DNA from: Takifugu bimaculatus | Lineage: Eukaryota > Chordata > Actinopteri > Tetraodontiformes > Tetraodontidae | Direction: 5' to 3' | Length of the DNA stretch: 64,000 bases | Assembly: GCA_004026145.2 (NCBI GenBank) | Contig: CP034977.1 | Coordinates: 7,268,239-7,332,238 of the forward strand | Notes under the pieces: generated by a model | Databases searched by the model: none | Told to the model about the DNA's origin: nothing | What the model saw: the letters and a program-made list of their open reading frames with translations, nothing else | Position numbers and translations under genes: made by a program | Part shown: piece after piece, positions 51,201-63,300 of the stretch | Layout of the letters: every line of letters begins with the position of its first letter | Position numbering within the stretch: the stretch's first letter is position 1

Positions 51201-51824
51201 TCCTTTTCTGTGAATAAAAGTCTGCTGTTAGCTCAGTAAAACTCCACGGTAGCTCCAAAAAATTAAAAAATAAATAAATGAATTATGAAGGTGAATAGTT
51301 TGTTAGGAATTTTTAGATAAAACCAACAATAACCCAATGGAAACATTTTTAATAACAATGCTAATAAAGAAACTTGATGAGCAGAAAACAGTGGGCAATG
51401 ATAAACTTAAAAAAAAGGGATCAAATGCAAAAACAAGCCTTTACAAAATAAAAAAGAAGTTTCCCTTCAATCACGACTGCAGTTAGTTTCATTATCAATA
51501 GCAGTCCAAGCTAGCATGCCCGGGAATGCTGAAGCTGTCAGTGCTTATTTTACTAAACCGGCGTATTTTAGAGGTTAAAAAAATAGTTTAACCTTTTTGT
51601 ACCCCAGTGTTCATCTCACCAGTGGGAAAAATAATCCTTAAAGATGTAAATATAAGTATTGCAGCCTGCAATGCTAACCCAAGGCACGCTAGTTAGCTGG
51701 TTAGCTCATTCACTTGTCCTGATTCCGGCTACAACTACAAATCGCGTTCAGGCTCCCGGCGCAACAACAAAATTATTGAGCAGAAACATGAAAAATTGGC
51801 ATTGATCGACCCACCGGATTTCAT
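39226..51824 (-). CDS. blmh: bleomycin hydrolase, complete coding sequence
   Basis: Twelve coding exons, right to left: 51815-51824, 50339-50536, 48970-49079, 48545-48686, 48341-48429, 48164-48256, 41601-41756, 41351-41509, 41208-41275, 41008-41125, 40184-40250, 39226-39380. The sum is 1365 bases, 454 aa (human 455), and all phases close. BLMH is a cytoplasmic papain-family (C1B) cysteine aminopeptidase. It forms hexamers, inactivates bleomycin and hydrolyses homocysteine thiolactone. The catalytic triad is present: Cys in GRCWIFSCLNVMRLPF (exon 48970), His in SLMTHAM (exon 41008), Asn in WRVENSWGDD (exon 40184). Other family blocks are FSQSYLFFWDKIERCYYFL, NDGGQWDMLVN and LPAWDPMGSL at the end. 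The first exon encodes only MKS plus one base. It was chosen because it joins in phase to GLCQEKIATF, has ACA before ATG and a gtgggt donor. Confidence 0.96.
41757..48163. other. 6.4-kb intron of blmh, no gene seen
   Basis: The largest blmh intron. It holds a G run at about 45420-45430, a (CA)-rich patch near 47030-47100 and a 219-codon open frame at 45274-45933 that looks fortuitous. I recognise no repeat family or nested gene. Confidence 0.45.
49080..50338. other. blmh intron, nothing recognised
   Basis: Intron between the coding exons ending at 50339 and starting at 49079. No repeat family or nested exon was seen. Confidence 0.45.
50537..51814. other. first intron of blmh, nothing recognised
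   Basis: AT-rich intron following the ten-base coding part of exon 1. No repeat family or exon was seen. Confidence 0.45.
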
Positions 51825-51889
51825 TGTCCCGTAGAATAACAGAATATTTCAGCTGAAAATCTTGGAAGTGCTGTGTGTTGACTGACAGC

Positions 51890-51975
51890 CGGAATGATGT
51901 CACCAGAAGAACTCGTCCGTCCACGCGCGTCCACCCTGGAGCCTCGCGCGCCCTACGAGTGAGCGCGTGCAGGAA
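51890..51975 (-). promoter_or_regulatory. CpG-rich patch at the blmh 5' end
   Basis: A local cluster of CG dinucleotides (ccacgcgcgtcc, cctcgcgcgcc, gagcgcgtgc) stands out from AT-rich surroundings, 70-150 bases upstream of the blmh start codon. This position fits a CpG-type housekeeping promoter or 5' UTR. No TATA box was chosen. Confidence 0.4.
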
Positions 51976-54339
51976 GTTGCAAATGAGCGTTTGGAGTTGA
52001 TCTAAATTCTGCAGGAGTTGGACTGTTAACACGGAATAAAAGGGTTGTTATTAACGACAGGAACCTGCACGAAGGTTGCTCCTATTGCACTTTTATAAGG
52101 GTAGAAAAAATGTTTTTTTTCCACCGATTACTTTGTACACAAATCACACCTTCTTGTCAGCTAAAATTACATTTCTTTATTATGTCCAACTTATTCGTTA
52201 AACCTCCACTTTAGCTCTTACTATTCCTATAGTAACCGGGTTATATGGAGTTTGTAGAGTATTGGCCTCAAGAACAATCAGGAATCACTGCTCATATAGT
52301 TGGGTTTTTATTTTATTTTTTAATGATCGACAGGCAGGAATTTAAGTTCAGGGTGATTATCTATGTATGCAAAGTCCATTTGTGGAAATAATGTAACTTT
52401 CACAACCAGCTATGGCGCTTCCAAAAAAATAAAAGCAGGAACAAAAGCTCACGCAGCTTATGCAGAGCCATTCACCATTGTTGACTTCGGTGAAAGAATT
52501 CATGCTCCTCACTCACAAACATCCCTCCAACAAGAGTCAACTGCTTCTTTTACTTTCCCCCAGCTGCTGAATGCTTTTGAGACCTCCCCTTATTATTCAT
52601 CTATCAATAAAACAGTTTAAGTGCTGCAAGCAGGTTAAATTTGTGGAAATATTCCATATCACAAAGTCATATATACTTCAGTCTCTAGTGTGTGCAACTT
52701 AATTTTGATTTGCTTTTACCACATCCAGCCTTTAAAGATGCTTTAATATGAACATGTGAGCTGTATTCACACAATTTTGGGGCTCATGTCATTCGTCGGT
52801 ATACAAGTATTGACTTAAAAAAGGGTTAACACTGGCTCATCAGCCCCCAGCAATAATGAGCCTCTGTAAGGAAGGAAAAAACACTGTTGCTGGGTAAAAA
52901 AAGCCTTTATTCAAAATATGGCTAGATGATGTTCATCAGTGTGCAAAAGAGGTGGAGATCCTTAATGTATTTAGAGTCGCATGGGAAACACTTTAAAACC
53001 AGGACGTATTCCACCAGAAATACATTCAAATTCCTTTCATCACGTCAAACATTTGTGTATATTTCCGGACAGGGTTCAGTATATTTACATATGTTCAGAG
53101 AGATGTTAATGATTAAGGAAACCCGCGTTTCACAGGTGCCTCCTCATGTTTTAGAACAAAAACCAGTTGCAGTCAGATAAAAAAAAGAAGCTGAGGATTA
53201 TCTGCAGCTCTCATGGGACGCCTCACAAATTATAAACCATCTCCTGTGATAATGAATTACTGCTGTTCAGACTCTCTTTTAATCTTTTACTTAATTTAAA
53301 TATCATTTCATGTTAAATTCTGGGACTTCCGATGCAGCGTCTTTGTCTCTTGCTCCAATCATCAGCTGCTAGGAAATAATGGGAATTTATCTTAAAACAT
53401 TTTCTTCGCTACTCTGCGCCAAATCCCAATTATAGTACTGACTATCTATGTCTGCTCTTTGTCTCTCTGAAGGATAAAGTTACAGAGACGTTGAAATCAC
53501 AATGGAGACTTTCTTAGCTTTTCTCAGTAAAGACGATTTTTGTGCCATAAATAGGCCACAAATGGAAATATAGTCAAATCATTTCTAGGCTGTTTTTTAA
53601 TTGCCTAGTGTTGCAGCACATGCCAATATTTGGGAAAGACAAATACTCTATTGACCCTTCAGGTAAAACGGGTGTTATACACACAAACCACCACCAGGGG
53701 GCGGTACTCCAAACGTGAGTTTTGAATGGCCCGGCCCGTCTCTATATACAATACAGTCAAAGGCCTGGTCAAAGATATCACACAACACTACACAGAAGAA
53801 TTAACAATTTATGCATAAAAAAATACTGAATAAAATGTACTTTGAAGTCTGTTTTGTACAACTGAAAAGAAACAAACTAGCAGTATTTTTGAGTCCAGAT
53901 CTGTAATAACAAGTAGTCACAATATTTCACACTTTTTTTTTTCAAGTTCAGAGTGCAGCAAAATATACAAAAAATGTTTAATGGGACTGTATGAGGGGCA
54001 GGGAACCAAATAACCTTCACAAACGACCCGATATTTTTTCTTCTGCTATTCCCACGGGCCCTTCTAGCCATATTCACAAATGAACAAAACATACATATAC
54101 ATTTTAATCTACTTTGGATTAGTATTTTCATTTACATTCTCATCCCCATTCTTCTCATACTGCAACAATTGAACCTGGGAAGAACACTTTTGATCGCCCT
54201 GCAGAGCCAGAGAGAATCTGACGTGATCTGTAATGCTCACGGCTGACTGGATCCTCTGAGTGCTTCTCTTGTCATCTGCATCACCGCTGCGCCTGAACCA
54301 TTACACACATCCTGTGGCCTCTCTCACCTGCTCATCCCA
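51976..54339. other. blmh to fat3 spacer with probable fat3 3' UTR
   Basis: No coding exon seen. Sequence just left of 54340 follows the fat3 stop codon on the minus strand and is presumably its 3' UTR. A minus-strand AATAAA near 52905-52912 is one possible end. Confidence 0.4.
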
Positions 54340-57300
54340 TTACACTTTAGTCTGTTGCTCTGAATCTGTGATATAAGTCACCCCTTCGCAAAGTTCATCC
54401 ATATTTTCCAAGTCTGTCTTACGTTCAGAGCCATTAAGTCTGCGAAGCGTTGACGTGTCTGAGGGTGGACGTGCACCAGCAGGTGTTTTCAGGTTTTCAG
54501 CTGCAGGGATACAGTTCTGAGCGTCCGCGTTTCCTGCTGTTGCCCCGCTCACGGAAGAGCCGGGCCCCACCTGGGCTGCATCCTCTGGAGGTAATTGGTG
54601 TGGAGAGAGGTTTTGGCTTGGGTGTGGTCTGGTGTTCTGACACCTGTTGCTGCCAGAGCTGAGGGTGCTGTCGCTGGAGACTGAGGTTATCGGCATATAG
54701 AGTTCGGGGAAGTCCTCGTCGGTGGGCAGTGGTGGCGGCAGAGCGTCTTCGCTCAAGAACTCTTCCACGTGGGAAGAAGGGCAGTCGCTGTCAATGTCGT
54801 AGCCTCCCAGGTAGTAGTCTGACTCCAGCTCATGAGCGGTGTCTCCGGGGCAGGTGGCTGAGCCCGCTGCCCTGCTGCCCAGCCTGGCGTCGTAGCCCGG
54901 CACCTCCTCGAAGCTGGAGAGCTTGCTGCTGGGCACCCAGTCTGATATGTCCCAGTGATATGCTGGATGGGTAAAAAAAAAAAAGGCAAATTGTTAATGG
55001 GATTTTGAGATGGTAAAAATGAGTTAGAATGTTAGAGGTTAAATCAAAAAAATCTCCACAAGGTGGGGCTGTGCAGCACAAGCCTTCAGACGGAACGGCC
55101 GTGTTGGATTCAGCAACACACAGCAAACACAGAATCTGAAGTTCACGCGGCATGCACGATACAAACGACAGGGTCAGGGCTGGTAGAGCATGCTGAGCTT
55201 TATGAATGAGGACACGGCACAAAAAGGTGATACTCTGGAGGTTTACAGGGACAGAAGCACGTGCATGCAGCAGATTAGGTTTCATTTACGCCCTGCAGGA
55301 AAAGCTGTGTCACCAAGAGATTTCCCAAAGACGCACCTCTTCCGTGATCCAAGCACATATCACATGGTTCTCTGAGTTTGCATGTTTTATTCAGAGGTCA
55401 GGAAAGAAAATTGCTGAAACTCAAGACGCTGCAATATGCTGCTTGAGCGAAATGGGACTTAATTTCACTGCAGCTTTTTTCAGGATTTGCATAGGAAATG
55501 GGAAACGTGGTGATTCCAATGATCAGAGAAACACCACAATTGTTTTGTCATGAGGTTTAAGCCGAACAACCTGACGAAGCAAAAATTTAGACGAAATTAT
55601 AGACCGAGGATGTGGGATGTCAAACAGTGACGATGCAGAACCATCATAAGCCTGGAAGTCCGTGATGTGATGGTACAATGACAGGCTTAAGTTTGTTAAT
55701 GTGGCGATGCACGACAGCACGGCACCCAGACATGAATATCTGCGTGTTAAAAAAAGAAATGAAGATGAAAAAAGGGGCACAAAAATCCGTCAAAGCACTC
55801 ATTTAGAGCTTGGCAAATTTGAGACAGGTGAAACTCAGAAATCTTCTGCTCTTCAAAGCAGGATCGAGGAGAGTATTTAGCTGTCTCGGGTTTGAGAATC
55901 AGTTTCAATTTGTTTCCAGTGCGGTCTGAAATTTTGTATTCTCTTCTATGACATGTCGCAGACACTTGTTCATCTATAGGTCATATAGGTCATATATATC
56001 TATATATCTATGGGTGGTTGTGGCTGACGTGCTCGCACTGTTGTAGCGATGCTCAGTGGTTCAAAGTTTACGTGGTGAATTGTTCTTGGACTGAGGTGCT
56101 AAACCCCAGCTGAGTACGTGCATGTGCAAACAGGACGGAATAGATTAATTCAATTTTCCATACAAATATAACCCATGTCGGTTCCTTTTATGGACGTAGC
56201 AGGGCTGCTTTCCTGTACTTTGGCACGAACGGGATGATTATTTACTGGTTCACAACTGTTCAGCCCAGATGTTTGTTGGATAAATCATAACGCTTTATGA
56301 ATGATGAACTCGTAAATGACATTTGGAGATGTTAAGATTGGCCAATTGATGTACCTCTAAGGGGGTCTCTCCAGTCCTTTTTCCCCTGTCTATTAAAGCC
56401 ACTCCCCCTTTTCTGTCTGTGCTCCGCCCCCTTTCTGCCAGGACCACATGTGCTACTGATCCGGAACCAGTTAACTTACATTTTAAGAATTTGTTGAGTG
56501 GATTTGAAATTAAATCCTCCTTTTTTAACTGCGGATTTTGTTCAGATTGTGACAATAGATCTGTTAGGTTCTTCAGCTCAGGATACCAGGAGGACCACAT
56601 CAGCGTTTCAAAACCAGCTGATCTCTCAGCATTTTCATCACGAGACTCTGACGACAGCAAAAATATCAGCCTTGAAATTCGCGTAGCAACTTCTGACGAC
56701 CTCTGCGGTTAGAATAGAGGCTATAGAATTCGGAAACAATCTCAACTACGGCCTCATAAGAGCCCACCGCTGTAAAATGATTCCTGATGAGATCGTGGTC
56801 GTGTCCCCGCCCGTTTTCAATGGTTGATATTTTCACTGGTTGCTTCCCACACTCATGAGACACAGAGCTACACACAGATGTACACAAACGGGTAAGCGTG
56901 TACACGAGTCAGGCAAATCACCTTTGTTGTAGATTGGATCATGGTCCAAAACAGACACTGTCAGATGGAAAAAGACGTAAATGCAGAGGCGTTTATCACC
57001 GATGATGAGTTAATATCATCACAACATGTAGACATACAGAATAGGAAAAAGATAGAGGCTCAATTAAGATGATGAAAACCACTGGTTTGTATATATAGAT
57101 AAACGAGTGTAAAGTTTACAAATGAGTCCGGCTAATGTAAAATATCATGTAAAATGTTTTTTTTACATTTTATTCAACAGTATAAAACTATTTTTAATTA
57201 AAAAGAGCATGAAGACTACGGTCAGTATAATATATGAAACTGCCTAAACAATTAAGTTTACATAATGTCAATACAGTGTGTACAGCGTGACAGTTTGGGT

Positions 57301-60300
57301 GTGTCATATGTTGGAAATAACACACCGACAACATAAAAGAGGAAAAAGTGGATGAAAGAGAATACCTTCACTTTCAATTGTGTCAACTGCATCATTGACC
57401 AGTCGAATGACCGTCACTATGGAGGCTTGCGAAAGGGAGAAAGTAAGAGATGAGTTTTTAAATACTTGTGTGTTATGAACCTTAAATCTGACACGTATGA
57501 CATAACTTAAATGATGTGCTGTCTTTTATATTGTGAGAAAGGCAACCACTATAATCTAGCAGAACCTTTAGTCCATCTCTGAAACATCCTCTTGGTCAGA
57601 ACGGCACAGAACTGAATTATTCCACGATTGCTGCGTGTGACTGGATACTTCAGTCTATATATGGAAACTCAGAATTTATATTTTTACTGTACATTTTGCA
57701 AAGGCGGTCCATCTAACTGTAATTGCTGCCCGATGTGTGATCTGCATGTGCGATTATTCAACGACATCCCCTCATATCAACTATCTAAAGGGTGGGAAAC
57801 TCCAGTCCTTGAGAACAGATTCAAGTCGGGCTTTTTATCCTAGTTAGACAACACTTCCACCTGGGGCTCCACTTCCCTTGGTGACAGGCAGATTTTACCA
57901 GGTAGGACACAAAACCCGGCATGAATGCGGCCTCGAGGACTGGAGTCGCCTCCGTTGAGGATTATTCAAAGATAAACAGCAAATCTGCTGAGTAAGCGTA
58001 ACAACAGAGAAAAACTGATTTTGCCAAGTCAAAGAGTGTGGGATTGTTGTCATTAGTGTCTCACTGTGGACAGAGATGATGAAAAGAAAAACATGTTAAC
58101 TTGGTGGATGCAGATAACGGCCGTTGCCCATAGCAGATCTCTATGAATCCCCAATATCATTAGCAGACCATGCATCCATTATTAGCAGCGAACAGGCTCA
58201 TGGTGGGCGCTGGAGGCTAGCTCAGAGGCAACAATACTCCAGGACACACTGAGCCCTGGTGGCTAGCTTCCATCCACCTGTGACACGTGCAACTCCAGTC
58301 TGGAGAACCCCAGCTGGGGTACACCCGTGAGAACGCGATGAACCACAGATTGTAATTACAAGACAAAAGGTGAGTAGCAGTGAGGTCATCAAGTGTCCCG
58401 ATTAGGGACGTTCAATACCACTACGAATACTCACTCTTGAGTACCAATACTCAACTGCGGCACCACCATCTTCTGGTCAAGAGCGCTACTCAACATAAGC
58501 TGGAGTTTTCGGTGACTGTATTGGCAGTTATTACAGGTACTTAGAAATAAGGCTGGTATCAGGTATGGTATCGGTACTCATTTATCCCTGGTGATGAAGG
58601 AACAGAGGAAAGAAGAGGCCTTCAGCACTAACACCTGTCTCCAGATTCCCTTTCATTTAACTCTAGCATACAAGATCACAATTACACCATAACGCTGTAA
58701 AACTACCTGAGCTTGTATCGTTATTAGCTGCAGCCAGCAATAACAGATTGTTGTACACCTTGTACTGGGATTTGTTGGCCAACAGGGACGTTCTGTTAAT
58801 GTTAATAACTGACAGATGATGACAGGATCTGAGCACCGACCTTTCAAAATACAGAAATAGAAAAAGCTAAAAGAGCGGCAACAGGACCTATAAAACCCCA
58901 GATGATGGTAAAACTGGTGGTCATGGCTTAAATATTTAATTTTAAGATAAGTGAAGCTGAATTTCTCTATCCGTAATGACATTTGAAGGACAGGAAATAC
59001 TTTGGGAAGCTACACTTTTCAGAAGTTCATGGTTTGCTGCTGGATCTGTCACAGAATTTGAACTGATCTTCATCATACTGACAAACAGAAGGTGCCCTCA
59101 TGTCTTTTTTGAACTCAATTATCCAACATCAAAATAAGTAAGTGGCCCCTTGGGCTGGTTACATCCGATCCTTTGGCAGCAGAAACCTCAATCAGGGCGT
59201 CCTGTAGCTGTGGATCAGAGCTTTAGCTCCCTCCTGCAGGCAAAACTGCTGGAGCTCAGTAGCATCTCTGCTGGGTTGAGGTCACCCATCCACCCATTCC
59301 ACCATCTGTCCATTCACGCACCCGTCCATCATCATCCATCTGTTCATCAATCCATCATCCATCCGCTCATCCATCCATCTTCTGCCCTGTTTGTCTCCTT
59401 GGTGGTGTTTAACGAGTCCTGCAGCCTCAAGAACGCAGACGTCAGCCGGTTCCACTGACGCCTTCACATCTTGGGGCCACTTTGTCTGGGAGGGGGTTCT
59501 TCTTTGTAGAGAGCCTCCATTTTACTATAATGCACCTCCTGGAACTGTGGACTGGGGAACTCTAATTACCTTTTTTGGTTGCTAACTCTGGGGTTCAGTT
59601 ACTTTTTCTCCTCACACCTCTGTGAGGTTGTTGTCAAAGGCATGACAGACCCAAACATATATACATATATGTTTTTTATCAACACCCTCAGATGATAGTC
59701 AGATTATATTTTGTGATAAATCAAAGCAGGAAACCATGAAATTCCAAAAGGTTCACGTATTTTTTTTTCTTTGTACAGTCAGAAAAGCTCTGAATTTGGC
59801 ACATTTAGAGAATCTTCCTCTGGATATGAATCTTACCATTGTCGTCGCAGGAATCTGACTGATAGGAGTTGAGGGATTGGACCTCGGAGTTGCTGTCCTT
59901 GTTGCTCGCAGAATAACATATCACTTCATCTGCCGTGTCAGCAGTCTTGTCTGTGGGAAGAAGGTTAAAAAAACACTTTAAAATGCTTTCAATTGACAGA
60001 CTGTGACCCATAGACACAAGCGGCATATTATGATGTCAAACACAAGGCCTGATTAAAACTATTGTCTTTATTCTGTAACTGTACAGTTCAAACAATACTC
60101 AAATATTAACAATGTGAAACAAACACTCACCCTCATCATTGTCCCAGGTGCTCTTGCATATGGATTCGCAGTCTGATTGACAGGACAATACCGAAGACAG
60201 GCTGGGGGGCACACACACCACCACCCCCCTCTTGATGGTTCCTGACCCACTCCGTGGCGACTCCGGGTGGAAGGTGCTCATCTCGGTATGCTCCACCACG

Positions 60301-63300
60301 CACCTGTCGCTCTTTTCCAGCGTACACCTGGGGTCTCTTTGGAAACAGGGCGTGTAGGGCAAAGGTCTAACTGGGACCTGTGGAGGTCCCACCATGGCTG
60401 GACCCAGTCCTGTCTCGGTGTACAGGTTGAAAGGGTCCCCTGGGGTGCAGTTTAGGAACTGAAACTGAATCCCGTTGGCCTTATTGAGCAGTGCGGCAGT
60501 GGCGGGATCTTGAACTAAAGAAAGGTTGTTCCGAGAGTAGTTTTTCTGGAAAACCGTTTTGCGAAAAGCAACGAACAGTACGATGAGGGTGATGATGATG
60601 AAAACCACCAGCGCGATGCCGATCAGCTCCTCTTTGTTGATCACGGCGCTTCCTGCCCGCATGTCCGGGACAAAAACGCCCCGCAGACTGCAGCGCTGGC
60701 CCACGAACCCCGCGGTGCAGTTACAGTAGAAGGAGCCGTGAGTGTTCACGCACACGCCGCCGTTCTCACACTCGCTCCGTGGTTTCGCGGTGTCACATTC
60801 GTTTATGTCTTCCCCGCAACTACGGGACGGGAGGAAAAGGTTACGGCGGAGAGGCTGGTGTCGAGTTATAATGCATGAAAACCATTTTGACAGCACAATT
60901 GTGAGTTCCTCTTTTCAAAAGGTTCTTCTTTTTAAAGAGTTTGCGTCAAAGTTCATCTTTTATTGCGCAACTATCCTCACTGCTCTTCAAAACAACACAA
61001 TCGAGCTATGGTGAGAATTCCAGACTGAGCGAAACGACTATTTATTTGAAACTGAATCACTTACACCACTTCTTTTTATCAAAAGTGTGAAAAAAGAGAA
61101 CGTAAAGCAAGAGAATTGGGGAGAAAATTATCATCTCACTAGTCTGTGACTGCCCCCCAACATCAAAAATCCATCTTAAACTGCCTAACACCTCTTGCTG
61201 CATCTTTATTCTGAAATAAATCTGAATAGATCTCATTGCAAAAATGGGATTTGGGGACGACTGTTGTGTGCGAGACTCACGTCAGCCCCTTGAAGCCTCG
61301 CCTGCAGCTGCAGAAGAACGCGTTGCCGATAGACTTGCACGCGCCGCCATTTTGACAGGGGCTGGGGACGCATGCCGTTACCTCCGTCTCGCAGTAGGCG
61401 CCGGTGAACTGGGGACCACAGCTGCACGAAAATCCTGGCAAGCAGGGCAGAAGGTGACAATCAGGCTGGTTTATTCTACAGAGCAGCCAGGAAACATTCC
61501 TGAGCAAATGAAAATTTCAGCTGTTTTTACAATCTAATAAAGAAGATTATTTGTGTTTTGCTTGGTTTGAGACAAACTGGGATTTTAGGTTTGAGAGGAT
61601 CCATTTAAAGCTCTCAGATCCTCCAACCGCACACAGGTTAGCGGTTCCTCTGCTGTTTTGGTGTGTCTGTACGTCGACTCCTCTCCCTGTTACAGGAGAC
61701 AGTCTAAGACTTCATGGTGTTTTGTCTCCAGGAAATCTTTGTCTGTCTGTGCTTGAATCCTCTAATGCTTAGATTTCATCGGTTTAACATAAACTGGTTT
61801 GTATTTACCAGTATGATGTAACTGAGGTTATATCGTGAACAGGATCAGGACAGTCCAACTTCACTGGGCTGCAATATTTACCAAGAAACCCAGGATAAGT
61901 GTGCTGATCTGTGACTTTTAGAATGTTAAGTGAATTATAATCTTTTTCAGGAAATTTTTACTTATCCTTTGCACTCTATCTTGAAAATGATGCTGTTAAA
62001 TAGAGTTTTGTCACCCCATTTAGAACCTCTCATTCAATATGGCTCTTTGAGACCCATAAATGAACAATATCAACCACAACATGCCCACAAAGGCAAAACT
62101 CTACTCTGATCAGAAGGTCATCGTCATTAAACTGTGGGTGGTTCGAGATTGGGCCGAGCCAGATTTGCCTTTGCTACCACTCACCGCCAGAGGGATGACT
62201 TGTACAAGTAGCTCCGTTCTGACACGGCTGCTGCAGGCAAACGTCAGGATAAAGGACGCATCCCAGCTTAATCTCCGTCAGGCCCACCACTTCTGCGTAG
62301 TGCGAGCGTTTGTTATGCAGCGGAAGTTCGTTGTTGTTGATTATCACGGAGTCCAGACATCCCTGGAAACCTTCAAGAACTTGAGGGTCCTTCTGGGCGT
62401 CCAGGAGATCGTGCGATTCCGACCTGCACCTGATGGATGAAATATAAAAGAATTACACACAAATACACGTTGTCTGGCAAAGAATTCTGTTCTGGTTTTT
62501 TTAATAACAAATTCTCTTAAAGCTGAACAAGCAAATTGGTAAATACGTGGGGACATAAAGCAAAGTGTTACAAATGTGTTTCCTTAACAGTGCCCGACAT
62601 CACACATTTTCACAGATCCATCTGCTTCCATCCTCAAATCTTAAATGTTCGAGAGGTTTCTCAAACATCCAGCTTTCCTGCTTCCCTGAAACATTCATTC
62701 ACCCCCCCCCCACCCCTCCAGTTCTCCCGAGATGTGATCCAGCTCAGCTCATCATGTTGGAGGTCGATATGTCAGACCGGGGGAGCGAGGGCGGTATGAC
62801 CTCAGACAATAAAGTTAATCCTTTTCTCTTTTTGACCTCACCAGCTTTTGGTGGGTCACATACTGTAGTTTTCATTTAATATCGTCTGTCTCACAGCCAT
62901 GAATCAAGAACAACTAAACTAGAACTAGAACTTAATCTGCACTGGGCTCCTCTTGACAACCATCTGCATTTCTCCAGCATCTTCCTGTGTTACAAGAACC
63001 TCGCCTTTGTGGTGGTTTCCACCCACCCCCCCACCCCCCGCTGTGAAGGAAACATTGTCACTGTGATTCTACTTGACAGAGTCTCTAAGATGGGACAACA
63101 ACCCCTGTCCCCTGCAGCAGAGCGGTTCCTCCACACCCCCTCCACACCCCCGCAGGAGGATCCAAGCTCCTCCAGCCCCATTAATCCTTTCGCTGTGAGG
63201 CAGAAACTTGGTTGATGGATGCAAATGCAGCCCCCACCATTCCTCGCCAGCAAGGTAAAGCCTCCCGCTAGACTCCTCTGTGCACCACTTCACTCATGCT

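Noticed and set aside
62060..62440. 126-codon plus-strand open frame
   Set aside because: It is the shadow of the fat3 exon 62185-62429 on the minus strand, which reads GFQGCLDS and PCQNGATC.
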